A stretch of DNA of 64,000 bases, from assembly GCA_000310025.1 (NCBI GenBank), contig FN649735.1, positions 4,116,556-4,180,555 of the forward strand, in the 5' to 3' direction. The translations under genes and the position numbers were made by a program. Numbering within the stretch: the stretch's first letter is position 1; each line of letters begins with the position of its first letter. This document shows positions 1 to 12,714 of this stretch, in pieces. Origin of the DNA: Ectocarpus siliculosus (taxonomy: Eukaryota > Sar > Phaeophyceae > Ectocarpales > Ectocarpaceae). Under the pieces are notes generated by a model. The model did not search any database. It was not told the DNA's origin and saw only the letters and a list, made by a program, of their open reading frames with translations.

Positions 1-154
1 TTAGGGTTAACGCTAGGGTTGTTAGATGAATCCCAAGGGTGATGGCACGGGCCTCTGAACTACCACTACGGAGTACACATGTAGGTCCAAGCTCGACAAA
101 TGTAGGTCCAAATTCGAGCAGAAACGGAGCAAATGCACTCCAACCGATCCTCAC

Positions 155-3100
155 AATCGGTCGAAGTAGACCTCCGTGCCGACGTGCTTGTAAGGAGAAG
201 GAGGGATGCGCGTGACGATGTCGTTGTTGTTCCTGCCGCGGAAGTACTTGTCCTTCATGCGGGTGCCGTGGTTAGTCTTGGAGTCGAAAATGGCGGCCAC
301 CTCCGAGTCAAAAACCCTTCAAGAGGAAAGAATTCCACAACGAAGTGTGAACAGAAGCACGGTGGAACGTATCAGATAAAGCGCGGTGGAATTGGATGTG
401 GTGATTGAAAAATGATCGGGAACCCCCCTGCGGTATGACAGTCGACGAGGGTTTCAGAAATGGAAATGCTGGGATACTGAAAATAGCAGCCACCGCGGAA
501 GCAATCAATTTCTCGTGTGCCCAGCAACGCAAAAACGCACTAAATCTTACCTAAAAGGATTGCGACAACGTGCTTGGAGGTGTTACTGGCAGCAACGCAT
601 GCACCCTGGAGCAGTGTTATTGTCGTTGATGCACCACTTAGACTTTACAGGATCATGCAACAAAACAACATGACAGCCGATCTGCAAACAGTGCCATGAA
701 CAATCTTCTCGAAAGAGCATAACGACACCAGCTCGGACAACACTACCGTAGCTTGCACAAGATACTTACACCTCCCGAACCGAGTTTTTAACCTCGAAGC
801 TCTGCATCAAAGACAGTGACGGTGTCGAAAATATCGACGATGGAACCGTTTCGTCGAGAGGGTCCCAAAAGCGCATAACTAAATTCCGGGTAGCCTTCTT
901 CGTTGTGGAGTAGTAGAGGTCTGAAACTCGGTGGGCGGTATCTCATACAACCTACGGCGTGCGCCGTGCTATTTGTTGCAGGAACGCTCTCATTCTTGAG
1001 ATGCTCAAGCCAGCCAGACCTCGCTGTCCACAGAAGACCTTGAGCCCGTACCTTGGGGAACCGATGGTGTACAGCGCCGCCACGTTTAAGTCGTCCACGA
1101 ACACCAAGCGGGCCGCGGCGATCGTTGCGAGGGCGCCTCCAAGAGAGTGCCCCGTGACGTACAGCTTGCGGCTCCTGCCTTCCTCGTGGTAGAACCTTTT
1201 GATGACCGCGAGCATGCCTTCGGGGTGGCCGGGGCCGGGATTCCATACCGTGTTCACGCCATCATCGAAGCCCTGCCCACCAAAACAGATTGGGGTTTCG
1301 ACAAGAAGTTCGCGAAGCGTTTCAAGGAGGGTTGACTGAGGTCCTACGAGAAGGCTCACATCTTACGAGATTACCGGCTTGTACAAGTATGGATGGAACG
1401 ATGCACGTCAACCCCAATTCGCCACGATATGGTGATGCACGTATATTTAAAGGAGTTCTACCACCCACCTGGTGTTCTCGGTCGACTAAGTAACCGGAGG
1501 GGGGGCGGGGGGCGGGTGGAGGTTTGTTCGGAACGATATGTTCATAATACCCCTGATAACTAGGCTACAAGGTGGTGCACATTAGACGGAAGTCAAGACC
1601 TTCAACAACGTTTGTGCACGCACTCTTCGACAAAACCATACCAAAAACACCTCGAGTCTCGCCTTCATTCTCGGCGTGTACCCCCACGCAGCCATCGTCG
1701 AACAAACCATCCCTTAACTGCGTGGTTACCGCAAAGAACCCACGTTCCCCAAACGTTCTACATCACACCACCACATACGGCGGTGCACCGATCCCTCAAC
1801 AAACTGCGAAGCTTGTCGCGGTACCGAATATCTCGTGTGGAGAGCCAAAGCCTCACCCGGTGCAGGTCACCCTCGGTTGTCTCGAGCTTCCAATCCTTGG
1901 GGACGTCCCGCGGGAGAATGCTGAAGTTGGTCAGCCAGTCGCTGCCCCCGCTGCTGCCGCGGAACACCACCACTATCGCTCCGTCGTTGACCGCGACAAA
2001 GGCCTCGGTGTCGTGGATGGCATCAAACGTACTTTTATCGACGACTTCATCGTTGGCCTGCATGGATCACAACATTAAACAAGAAGAGCAAAAACAAGTG
2101 CGCAACGCGCCACCACTTCAGAACGTCATAAAAAGGCCGAGGCTCGATTATTATTTTGGCTACCCCCACGCGACAACTATAGATATCAGTGTAGCCGTCT
2201 TGACTGAGCACCTCAATGATGCCGGTGACAAGCTAAGCATTTCACACGGAGGTGGCCTGTCGAGCGCCCGCCTCGGGGGGGATGGACCTCGTGATAGCGA
2301 AAGAGGTGGAGAGATTGCAGCCTCCTAGACCGATTTTGAGAGCTCGACTGCGCCATAGCCAAGATTGTGTCAACACCAACGCCGGCGGCTTTGTAAGCAT
2401 CTCGTCAAGGCCTTTCCGTAGACATTCCGGGTTCTTTTCGCACCCCATTGGTTGTGGAGCAATCAATTGAGTTTTTGAAAAGTCGGTGCAGACGGGGTGC
2501 CTGTTACGTACACACTCGAGAAAAGAGGTCGTGTTCACCTCAAACCACTGAAAGTTGTCACCCGCTGCGGCGCCCTTCCCCCAGAAGGAGAGGGTCTCCA
2601 TGGCGCTCCGAACCTCGTCCTTTGATTGGTAGCAGAGGGCGGACATCCTGGCTAGGAAGTAGGCGTTCTGCTCCGAGAAAGCCGTGGCATCGGTGTCCAG
2701 CTTGAACTCCACCTTCGGAGAACGTGGCAGGAATCGAGTTCACACGCGTGAGTGCTGCAATTCACGAGACCGATGAACCGAACCTATTAACGTTGGCCAA
2801 CTATCCACTGCTACTGGTAGGCGTCGATGGACATTGATCTCAAAAGGAGACGGAGTTCCTGCCCGACTGGACGCAAACATTGAATGGGGAACTCAAGAAC
2901 TAAGGGGATGTTAACACTCACGCAAGCAGGTGTAACTGAAATGCTAAACACGAAGGGGCTTGGTCCTAAAACCACCAAGGGCTTGGTCCTAAAACCTCCC
3001 CCTGGAGACAGCCCCAGACTATGTATCCGAAGGCATTGATTGACGCATGACAACCAAGAGACAGACGTCGGTACCGCCTTCGACTGCTGTGAAAGAAATC

Positions 3101-3255
3101 CGTACACACCGGGCAGCATCCTTGCTCACCTCCTCCTCTGCGTCCCCCGCTGAGTAGACGGGGACAACGGGGACGTCGTCTGCGCTCGGAGCACTGCCAG
3201 ATATCAGCAGGCAGACCGAGAAACACAGGGCGGAGAGAGGGAAACGTGTCTCTTG
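155..3255 (-). CDS. Secreted class 3 (alpha/beta-hydrolase) lipase, copy A, 3' end outside window
   Basis: Predicted triacylglycerol-type lipase. Coding exons read on the minus strand are 2712-2539, 2057-1857, 1272-1052 and 316-155, all with GT-AG borders and matching phases. They have near-identical lengths to the four equivalent exons of the plus-strand paralogue at 8.6-12.3 kb (201, 221 and 162 nt are exactly shared). The nucleophile elbow GHSLGG lies in exon 1272-1052. The likely catalytic Asp is in RNNNDIVTR and the His in YKHVGTE, both in exon 316-155, so a Ser-Asp-His triad is complete. A candidate N-terminal exon at 3255-3130 encodes a hydrophobic signal-peptide-like stretch (ALCFSVCLLISGSAPSA) and ends in phase 0, as needed; its ATG was not found and probably lies in a small upstream exon. 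The last two exons seen in copy B would fall left of base 1. The lipase family call is strong; the N-terminus is inferred. Confidence 0.85.
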
Positions 3256-3340
3256 CTATGCATACATGACGCGGTACGGCAGTAGTGGCGGGCCGCAGCC
3301 AAGAACCATATTGTAGTCCTCACAAGAACGAGCGGCATGG

Positions 3341-3948
3341 ATGTTAAGGGCGCGGCGGGGATCGCAGTACCTCCTTTGAAGAATCCAGGAATTGCCTGTA
3401 TATCGCAGTTTTCCAAAGTCTAATTCCAGCACGAAACTACCATCGCAAATTAAACGGTCCGCCGCGGTCGCTTGTGTACAAGGTAACTGTCGGAGATTGG
3501 AGCCCTTGTGCCTCCTTTCATCGAGATCGGTGAGCTACAAGCATACAGCAACGGCGAATCAGCGCAGCTCTTCCCTCACATTCCCTACTCTTCGCCAGTC
3601 GATTTGAATGCCTGGGGTCATCTATGTGTAGGTCTAGCCAGAAGCAAAGGTGCTTGAAGAGTTTCAAAATCGGACCGCACATCAGCTTAAAAAATCCTGC
3701 TCGCTTGTCGCTCACCCATCTCGATGATAGAAGGATCGGTTGGAACATCGTGGACGGCTTAGTCTGCAGTGTATCACAAGGGCTGCAATCTCCGACACTA
3801 ACAATTTACACGAGCGACCGCGGGCGACGGTTACCTTGCGATTGTACTTTCGTACTGGAGTTAGACTTTGGAAAACTGAGATATGCAGGCATTTCCTGGA
3901 TTTTTTAAGAGGAGACACTGCGATGCCCCCCCCGCGCCCTAAAGACAT
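3341..3948. repeat. Large imperfect inverted repeat (foldback element)
   Basis: The left arm (about 3341-3548) matches the reverse complement of the right arm (about 3697-3948) along nearly its whole length, with scattered mismatches and an extra roughly 55-bp block in the right arm. Shared blocks include CAGTTTTCCAAAGTCTAA and GTCGGAGATTG. The spacer is about 150 bp. A transcript across it would fold into a hairpin of about 200 bp. It could be a foldback transposon or MITE, or a palindromic duplication. It lies between the two divergent lipase genes, just upstream of copy A. Confidence 0.75.
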
Positions 3949-6900
3949 TGGTACGTATGTTATGTCACTGTCACGGCTCTGAATCCTACTCCCATGTTAG
4001 CATAGCAAATTCCTTTGCTTAATGGTTGCGACACCGGGACTACGTATGGCTCAAAGCCTATTAGCCGTGCATTTAAAGGTACACTTGTCATCAGAAACAC
4101 CCGTGCCGCCGCCCTCCAACTACTTATCACATGCTTAGACATCAACTACACATCATATGCATACATATCCTAAGACACAAGACCAATCATCTGCTTGCAC
4201 AGTCTAGAGTCTAGACTAGTCTACAGTTGAAGAGCTGTGGCGCATTTCGGCTGATGTTCTATCAACGGAGTTGACGCTGAGGAGTAGCAGATGTTCCCGT
4301 TTGAAGAATCCCCGGCCACAAAGGCCAACTCGTAAGAATCCCCTGGTCCGTTCCGTGCGGGAAAAATCGAAAGTGCAGGCCCAATGTGTGTTCGTGCGTA
4401 CATGGAAAGTTCCGGAGATCTAGCTAGACTCGTTGTGCAAGTAAATTTTAAACTATAAGACAAGGAGTCGGCAGACTACAGTAATTACAAACCAACATGA
4501 AGGCATGTACAGAACGGGCCCGCAATCAAGAAAAAATCTGTTCAGAAAATGAGGCTCAAATGTTAAATACGAAAAAAGGACTAAGAAACACAGCTCAATC
4601 TCGGCCATAAGAAACGTCCCAATAAGAAACATGACCGTGCGATACCCCCAATACATAAGAAGCAAGGGGTAGGTGGGGAGCGTGTCCAATAAGAAACGTC
4701 CCACTGCTGCTGCTGCGCTGCTGCCATGCTCCCACCCCCTACCTAGCATGTGTTTTTTTTTTTTTGTAGGGGGCGAGAGTGGTTGTTTTTGCGGCGCCCC
4801 CCGCGCCCCTGCGCCGCCGCGGGCTGCGCTACCCACTGCTGCTGTACTGCTGTATCTCCACACATCTCGGAGTACCACACGCTGTCCGCTGTAGTACGGG
4901 TTTGATGGCACTCTCCGCCGCCTCCCGTGAGGGCTTGAACAAGTTGTGAAGGCTTGAACAAGTTGCTAGTCCTCAGAGATCTTCTCCAGAAACAAGAAAA
5001 TATGAAAAATAAGAACATACGGTACTCCGTAAACAAGCAGGATGCGACAGCCCAAAGGAGTAAGAAATCCGTTTTAAGAAAATGGACGACTTCGGCTGGC
5101 CCTTCGACCCAAAATAAGGGACGACAGTCGGGCCCGCTGCATGTGTCTAGACTACATGCATTTCTGTCTTTCATGTGCATATGCATGCATGTGCGTATGT
5201 AGGTATGTGCGGACACATTCGTTCAATGACGTCCAGATGCCAGCTGAACCAATGGGATTCTCTTGATAGGCGGGTTCGCGATGCTGCTAGTATTTCCTCC
5301 TACAGGTGGGATGAGCGCAAGGCCGAGACAAACGCGTGTGAGTTGAGGCGACATGGTGACATGGTGACATGGTGTCGGGACACACAGCGATATCTATCTA
5401 TCTAGCTAGCTAGCTAGCTCCCTTTTTACCCGCTCACTGCTTGTTGCGAGGGTCGAGGGCCCCTCTGCTGCCGAACCGTTAGACTCTGCTGTGGTTCCGA
5501 ATCTGCTAGTCTCCGGCAATGCGTTGAACAGGATGGCCCTGCCCACCGACGATATCATCAACGCATGCATCCGAAGCCTGTGTCTCCCATTATGGGAACC
5601 AGGCTACACCGAAGCTACCTGTTATAAAATAGGGTATCCACTATGGATTGACGCGGAATTTTGACCTTTGAGGATTGACGCCAACATAAAGTGACGGTTG
5701 AGGGTTTTGACGGGAAAAAATTCGCACCGCGTGTGCCCGTTGACACGTGAGAGGTGAAAAAAAAAAAATGGTGGAGGTAGAGTTCAAGGTTGGTTCGGGC
5801 TGCCACCCAGGGTCGACATTCCGAAGCGAAGACTCACACCCCCAGGCTCCCAGGAGACTAGGTGTACCCCTTCGCCTCATCCCGCCGACCTTCCCTCCTT
5901 TGCCGCGGCGACTTTTCCCAGGCGTCAAACTGCGACTTCCCAGGCGGCAAACTGCCGTTCGTTGCTGATGAGTAAGGCAGCTGCTCGCTGCACTGCTGTG
6001 TATATACCGATGTCACTGCGGCAGCAGAGCACCGAACCCCGTGAGGGGGCGGGCGAAATGCACCTACTGACTGGCAAAGTCCGTGTACCCTCCCTTACTC
6101 CTCTCCATGTGCTGCCTTCGAGGGCGAGACTCCCCCAATCACTCCCCTGCCTATGCCCCTTTTTGCTGCTGAAAGCCCGTGCGCAATCGCGACAGCACAT
6201 CTACCGAACGCGCGCGCCGAACACGCGCGTCTGGCCACTTGGCCGCCGTGAGAACTGCCGAGACGCGTGGGTGCAGGACCGCTAGGAGCAATCAGTATAG
6301 GCATGGCCAATGTGTTCGCTGCTGACCGCGCACAGCAGACCGCAGCAGAGCAAGCGTGTGTGAGCCACAGTCTGGCGATGTTTGAAGCGTCAATCTTTTC
6401 GCGTCGTTTTATGTTTGGGTGAAATTTAATTTTGACGCTTCCTCACAAAAATTTCGCCGTCAGAGTTTGCCCCCAAAAAAGCGGCGCAACCTCTTCACGT
6501 CAAAACTTCCTGAAATGTCAATCTTTCACGTCATTTCAACAACACGTGGATTCCCTCTAAAATGTTGTGATGAATGAACCGAATGAACCTGTCGGGGTAC
6601 AGGAGTTGATGGGGGTATGTAGGCAGATGCGATTCACCTGCGGAATGTACGCATTTTGTAGCGGATTCGAGATTTTGGGGCCATGTTAACCTCGGCAAGA
6701 CGGCTCCAAACGCAGAGGAAACGCAGAGGAGACATACCGCAGAGGAGACATACTTCTGTGCGCGTGTTCGCAAAGGGGACCAGCAGTAGGCCTGCCAGGC
6801 CAGGTGCTACCCGCTGGACCTACGTACCAGCCGGGACAGCAGACGTTTTATCTGATAAAATCTCTTCTTCACCCACCTTGCAGCCATAGCTGTCGCCAGT

Positions 6901-7880
6901 GTGTATTCTCCCTTCAATGTGCTGCTCGCTTTTGTGGCGTTGCTTATTCTTTTGCAGGCTACCTATTCAGGACCTCGCCTTCGCTTTGTGTATGTGAAAC
7001 GCGCCCTCGGTGTGTGGAGTGTGTGGAATGATTGCTGTCGGGTACAGCACTGCTGTAGGCGGCAACCAAACCAACCACCAGGAAACAAGTCAAATTTTTC
7101 CATGAAGAGCCGAAAACAAAAACCCGCCAAAACAACAACGGTTGTTCTCTCAGCAGGACTCTCGGGATAACGGCGCAGCCGACAGGTTTGGCTCTCTTCG
7201 TCAGAGAGACCACTGCATTGCCTCCGACAGCCTGAGCAACAACGCAAACGACGGAGGAAAGTAGTCTACCTTGCCCAACACAACAATGTGAGAGTGCGGT
7301 GCAGTTCCCCAACCATTGCGTGAAGACAGCGCACAGCAGACAACACGAAACTGCTGTCCATGGCATTACACTCCGCAGAAAATTTATTTGCATGAGAAGA
7401 AGCATTTACCCGGTGCATGGCTTGGGGTGGCGGTAGGAGTGCGACTCATCGTACAGCCCCTAGATCGACATTCATAGCCCCACCAACAATAGGGCTAGGT
7501 TGGTCTTGGAAAGATCTCGCCGAGACGCGTTGTAGACTATTTTTGTCCGTCTTCTCCAACACACGCACACAAATTCATGGAACAGGCACCTACTCCTGAA
7601 CTTGCAAATTGCGGCACATGCGCCCACGCACGAAGTTTCCCAGTTGTTTCTATAGGCCAAGCAGCTAGGCGCCAGAGTGGTTCGAACCTGCGTGAGAGAG
7701 AGCTGGCCTCGGGATGCGTACAATTGTTCCATTTCGTGGACTACAGTATTCGGTCCAAAGAGGCTTGGGCCGCACGACCTCTGATGCGGCTTCGTCTCGA
7801 ACACCGTTGGAGGAACATCACACCGCGCTCTCGTTCCGAAGCACCATTTATCCAATGGTATCTAACTCGGTAATCCCGTA
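3949..7880. other. Intergenic region between the divergent lipase genes, no supported gene
   Basis: Open reading frames here are short and show no recognisable domain or convincing splice pattern. The region holds scattered low-complexity DNA: a poly-T run near 4747, a CTG-rich patch near 4700 and 4850, and several TTGACG-type short repeats around 5650-5740 and 6380-6530. It should contain the promoters of both lipase genes. Confidence 0.5.
5388..5419. repeat. Compound tetranucleotide microsatellite
   Basis: A run of ATCT units passes into a run of AGCT units (tatctatctatctagctagc and onward). Confidence 0.85.
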
Positions 7881-7937
7881 ACGCCATGCTTTTGGACGCT
7901 TGTTGTTTCGTCCTGGTGTGCTGCCGGGAACACCCAC

Positions 7938-8019
7938 ATCTGGACTCAGTACCGTCAACTCTCCGGTTCGGAACGACGTCACGGTTCCATCGTTTGCCCC
8001 TTCGGCCCCCGTTTCCGAG
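7938..8019 (+). CDS. Candidate upstream exon of lipase copy B
   Basis: This stretch ends with GAG followed by the donor GTAAGC, giving a phase-0 junction. The encoded tail NDVTVPSFAPSAPVSE resembles in position and composition the end of the N-terminal exon of copy A (ADDVPVVPVYSAGDAEEE). The frame is open upstream to a TAA near 7880 without an ATG, so the true start and the signal peptide are unresolved. Left border approximate. Confidence 0.35.
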
Positions 8020-8632
8020 GTAAGCATCATTTTTCCGTGCGGAGACAAATGAAATTTAGATAGTGTACAGTTGACAACAATTCGGACTCACGGATAATCG
8101 GCATGCTGCTACTGTTGTACATTCATAAGAGTCGTTGGGGGTTTTCGTTGGAGACGGGAAACATTCCCCGTTTGGAAGGCGCAGGGGTTGAGCCTCAGGC
8201 AGTGGTGTGTATGAACTTTTGCTGGGTCGTATCGAGCCAACATTGCTTACGTACCGCCAACGTCGACCTGTTCTCTTCTTGGCTCGCTGACGATTGCAAG
8301 ACCTCCGTGTATTGGAACAGCAGTCGCATGAGCACTTTATTCGGAACCAACAGACGCATCGGAGCAATGTTAGCTATGCTTCCAAGCAAAGTTGGCTTGA
8401 CTTGAAACCCATAACACATTATCGAGGGTGGCACAACAACAATCAGAAAGGAAACCTCGAAATCTTGGAGAGGCCGAACACTGTGGTGAGGAGATGCGGG
8501 CTTTTGAACGTGTATTTGCACGTTATTGTTGTACTCACCGCTACCTTTATGAGTATCCCGCGGCACGTCTATTCTTGCATTCGAACACTCTGTCGGCGTG
8601 TCTGAAGCTGCTGCCTTTAACACCCAACAAAG

Positions 8633-11600
8633 GTGGAGCTTAAGCCGGACGTCAAGGCAACGTCGTTCTCGGCTCAAAACGGCTTTTTTTTCTCCAAGAT
8701 GAGCAAGCTTGTGTACTCTCCCCGGATCGAGGTCGAGAGTGCAATGCAGGGCAAGGACGGCATGGGGTACGAGCATTTCCACTGGTTCGAGGTAAGAAGG
8801 GGCGTTGGAGGCAACGCGATGTTTCTTGGTTTGGCCGCTGGGGAACCGTTGGACTTGTTTTGGGGGCATGCTCTTTGACAGAGCAAGGCGCGCGCGTGCA
8901 TGCCTATGAAACGGGTGATGGTCTCATCTCATCTGCGTAGAGTTCTGCACATTTACAAGTTTTCTGCACACTTGGAATCGGCCGGGCGCACCAGAAAGTC
9001 ATCAACTGATACAACAGCAGTACCTCGACAGACGAAAATGGCGCCACGAAGATAAATATCCTGTAAAATTTCCGCACCCCAGCAACGTAAATTTCGAGCT
9101 CGCACAACGCGAACATGCTTTCTTGTTTTCCGCGTTGCCACTATATGGTAAGTATATCCGTGGGAATACGAGTTCAAGAGTGTATCTCGGAATTTCACGC
9201 CCCACTAAGAAATAGCACTCAGATTATGAACTTCTCTCTTTTTTTCTGCATGATGCATACCTCTGTGAGGAAGAGATCCGTGTTTGATTCTCGAGCTCTT
9301 GACAACTACGGATCCGTCTACAACCGCCATTGGCAACATCGTTTCGAATACTGAGTCAAGTAAGGTCTTGGCACGATTCGCCGCCATCGCGCGTGACTTC
9401 TTAACGTTACTCGTAAATACGTCCGCTGGCGCAAGGAAAGGCGGACCCGGAGGTGTCGGGAGCATCAATCTGGGACCGCATCCAAGACACGGAGGCGTTC
9501 GTGGCGGCGAACGATGACGTCATCCTGGTGGTGTTCCGCGGCTCGAGCGAACTCACGGACTGGACGACGAACTTCAACCTGGTCCGCCGACTCGTCCCGA
9601 GCAACTGGGGCCTGGACGGTCTCGGCTGCGACGTGCACCAGGTGATACTACTATAGCAGCAGATGATACTACTACTGTGCTGTTCCCAAAGGTGCAATTT
9701 TTTCTGTGGGTGCAACAGTGAGATAAGGTATGCATATTTCCATACAGTAGTGAACATGACGCCGGTTGAATAATGCCGGTGGCCCATACCGCCGGTGAAA
9801 ATTGCGGGGCACAGACTGAAGGACCAAGTCAGTCTGTACATTGAACAGCGCCGGGTCCCTCTGAAGAGGGTCGGTCAATTCGCCGGGCACGTACCGGCGT
9901 TTTCGAGGGCCCACTACCTGTACTGTTCGAAGTGTGCACTTTTACCTGTGGGTATTTCCGTAGTTCGTTTTCTTTCCGTTTCATGGTCTGATTTTGGATT
10001 CGCCCCCTGGCTGGTTCTACGATATTCACCCGTTGCGCCGAGTCCATCTTACTGCGACACTCGCATGTGTCCACATCCTTGCGATGCGTATATCCCACAA
10101 AGCACACGCTCCAACAAAGCAGACGCCGAAAACTAGTAAGCAAAGAAAACTGCCCAATAAAGGCAAGCTTTCGCACTAACGCCCCAACACCCCATCTCAC
10201 CCACCCTCTGAGTGGACAGGGCTTCGACGATGGAGTGGAGACAGTATGGAACCCGGGCTCCGCTCACCCCTCGGGTATGCGCAACATCATCAAGACCCTC
10301 TGCGAGGAGGAGGGCAAGAACCGCAAGCTGTACCTCGCCGGGCACTCTCTGGGAGGCGCCCTGGCCACCGTCGCGGCGGCCCGCCTGGCGTTCATGGACG
10401 ACGTAAAGATATCTGGGATGTACACGATCGGGAGCCCCAGGTGAGAAGAGGACACGAAGTGCGAAAAGAGGTGCGCGCAAGGGTTGGTGGGGCCGCGTTT
10501 TTCTTCAAGCTCTTCTCCCTTGAACAACTCGTGTTTTCTCCTCATACATAGCGTAGCGTCTGTGGACAACAGCATGGACATGCCGGAGAGCTTAGCGCCC
10601 GCAGCCCTCTAGTTCAGGTCTAGACTCGTCTTCGGCACGCGCTCTGAACCAGTGGCATCGCAACGAGGACGTTGCGGGGGTGGTTTCCATGAGCACTCCT
10701 ACTTTTCGTGAAAATTCAGCGTTATCCTTCTACAATTTAGGGATATAGAGGAAACACTCGTAACGCGAGTGGGTGAAATTGCCGGGGCTTGATGGGTTGT
10801 GAGCCTATGGATGACAAACCTTGTTAAGACTTCGTACGTATCCCGAATTTTGATGCCGCCTTGCGCATATCTACCTCGTTGTTTGTTGCTCTTCGCGAGA
10901 AGAGTGTTCGGTGAGAACATGGCCGACCGCTTCGACGCCAAGTTGAACGACGGCACGCGGATGAAGGACAAGTACTTCCGCTGCCGGAACAACAACGATC
11001 TGGTCACGCGCGGTCCTCTTCGTCCTTACAAGCACGTCGGCACGGAGATCTACTTCGACCGATTGTGAGATTTTTTCTGGTCGTTCCCCCTCGACAAAGT
11101 TGTGTTAGGCTGATATTGATGCCTTTATTTCATGTTGACACCGTCGCGAACGACGGGAACGGTGATAAGGATACCTACTCTTGAATGTTGGCGCGCCTTT
11201 GATACGGGGTGGTCCCTGTCGGGGCCTGCACATAAATAATACTCCGTGATACGTATGTACTGTAGTGGCTGTGTTCTAGCTTCACATTTTACGATATTGA
11301 GCTCTTTCAAATGGTTTCTACATGTACGCCTGTACCACAATCTCACTCCATCATGTGTCTGTGTTCAAGGACTGCACGTTGCTGCCCCTGAACGTCACGC
11401 CAGCTCGACGTTCATTCGGTCGATAGGGTGGAGATGCTCGAGATCGTGCCCCTCATTGATTCAACCAACGTCCTGAAAATATATGTTCTATTGTTCAGGG
11501 TTGTTAATGCCTTGTTGTGGCCCCACTACATGGTACCTATTTTTTCTCGTACAAATAGCCCCAAGACGAAATCGTCCACCCTAGGGGTATAGGGTATAGA

Positions 11601-12296
11601 ATGTCGGTGGTGGCCCCGCCATCCCAAGAGGCGACTGTCTTGATTCTTCCAGCCCCCTTAGTCTCTGTCTGAATTTCCTGACGCTGCGTCCGGTGCAGCG
11701 GCGGCCTCTCGACGAGTACGCTCTTGGACCGTATTCTCGGCCGGATCAGCGCGCTTTTGAGGTTCTCCTTGGTCGACGGCGCCAACGACCACGGGGCCGG
11801 AGAGTACATCCGACTCTTCAAGCAAACCGTCATCGACGAGAGGGTGCCGCTTCTGGACAAGGCCAAGAGCTTGGCGGAGGACGCCGTGCAGAAGGTGGGT
11901 TTCAAACCATGTGTGAACGGCAATCGCCCCATAGACCGGGAACGTTTGTTGGTTCTATCTCTAGGGCAATCGACAGCGCTATGGCTGCCGAAATAAGGTA
12001 CACGCGGTGCGTGTGATAGAGTCAGAACGACGTACTCAAGCTCCCTACTCGCTAATGCCGTTCCGTAGTTTTTTTCTTCCATGTTGCTTGATGGCGATCT
12101 TCTCCCCTGGATGCCGATGACGTTGTTGCCGTTCGATTCCCTCAAGGTTGCTCCCGTCGACAAGGAGGCAGCGAAGACGCAGAAAGACGAGATCGAGACG
12201 GCAAAGAAGGCGGTGCTCAAGGCCTCCAAAGAAACTTTCGTCCCGACCAAAATTCCGGGCTCCGTTCCGGACCACAAGGACACCCCGGAGCTATGA
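8633..12296 (+). CDS. Secreted class 3 (alpha/beta-hydrolase) lipase, copy B
   Basis: Predicted lipase hydrolysing acyl esters, probably secreted or luminal. Exons: 8633-8791, 9441-9641, 10220-10440, 10903-11064, 11699-11894 and 12147-12296 (TGA stop). All introns are GT-AG and phases agree across every junction. Lid/core strand VILVVFRGSS in exon 2; nucleophile elbow LAGHSLGGALATVAAARL in exon 3; likely Asp in RNNNDLVTR and His in YKHVGTE in exon 4. Exons 5 and 6 encode a charged helical C-terminal tail (LLDRILGR... and EIETAKKAVLKASKETFVP), which is not typical of the catalytic core. An upstream exon is proposed at 7938-8019. The gene is a diverged duplicate of copy A in head-to-head orientation, with exon lengths conserved to the base. 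The first exon (VELKPD) begins at a splice acceptor, not at a start codon. Confidence 0.88.
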
Positions 12297-12544
12297 GGGA
12301 GGGACGGGCCACAACGTCGGGGAACCATCCCCATCCACGCGCTTGGGGTTAGTCAACCACTCTTGAGTAAATTATCGACCATTATGCACACTACATCAAC
12401 GATGGATGTGGGGTCTTCCTGTTTCTATATCTGTATCTGGTGTCCTTGTTTGTGATCTGGAATCATCGCGTTTGATGATTTGCTGAGTCTGTTACACTGT
12501 AGTGTTTTCCCTTTTGATGTTTTAGAAAAAAGTGTGTACTTGTT

Positions 12545-12714
12545 AGATTGGTCCGGGACCACGGGAGGCGTCCGCGTCAGTGGGACCGGTACACGGATGG
12601 TAGAAGGTACTGAGTACGGATGGTAGAAGGTACTGAGTACGAATGGTAGAAGGTACTGAGCAGCGACCGGAACGGTTTGTACAATAAATAAAACAACAGC
12701 AACAACAACAATCG
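12545..12714 (+). repeat. 5'-truncated LINE 3'-end fragment with CAA-rich tail
   Basis: Recognisably related to the 3' end of the LINE at 37616-37795: the order GACCACGGGA, CCGCGTCAGT, AGAAGGTACTG, GGAACGG, then a CAA-rich tail is kept. Inside it a 23-bp unit (GGATGGTAGAAGGTACTGAG type) is tandemly repeated three times. Lies 250 bp after the lipase B stop codon. Confidence 0.6.

Noticed and set aside
1-21. Window start as a true telomere
   Set aside because: Only one perfect and one or two degenerate repeat units are present, directly followed by a lipase gene.
1572-2328. Overlapping plus-strand ORFs of 168 and 238 codons
   Set aside because: They are antisense to lipase copy A exons, which have clear motifs and splice sites.
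4453-5216. Two minus-strand ORFs of about 150 codons
   Set aside because: Composition is driven by CTG and poly-T low-complexity DNA; no domain, no splice context, hydrophobic run not followed by any coding-like sequence.
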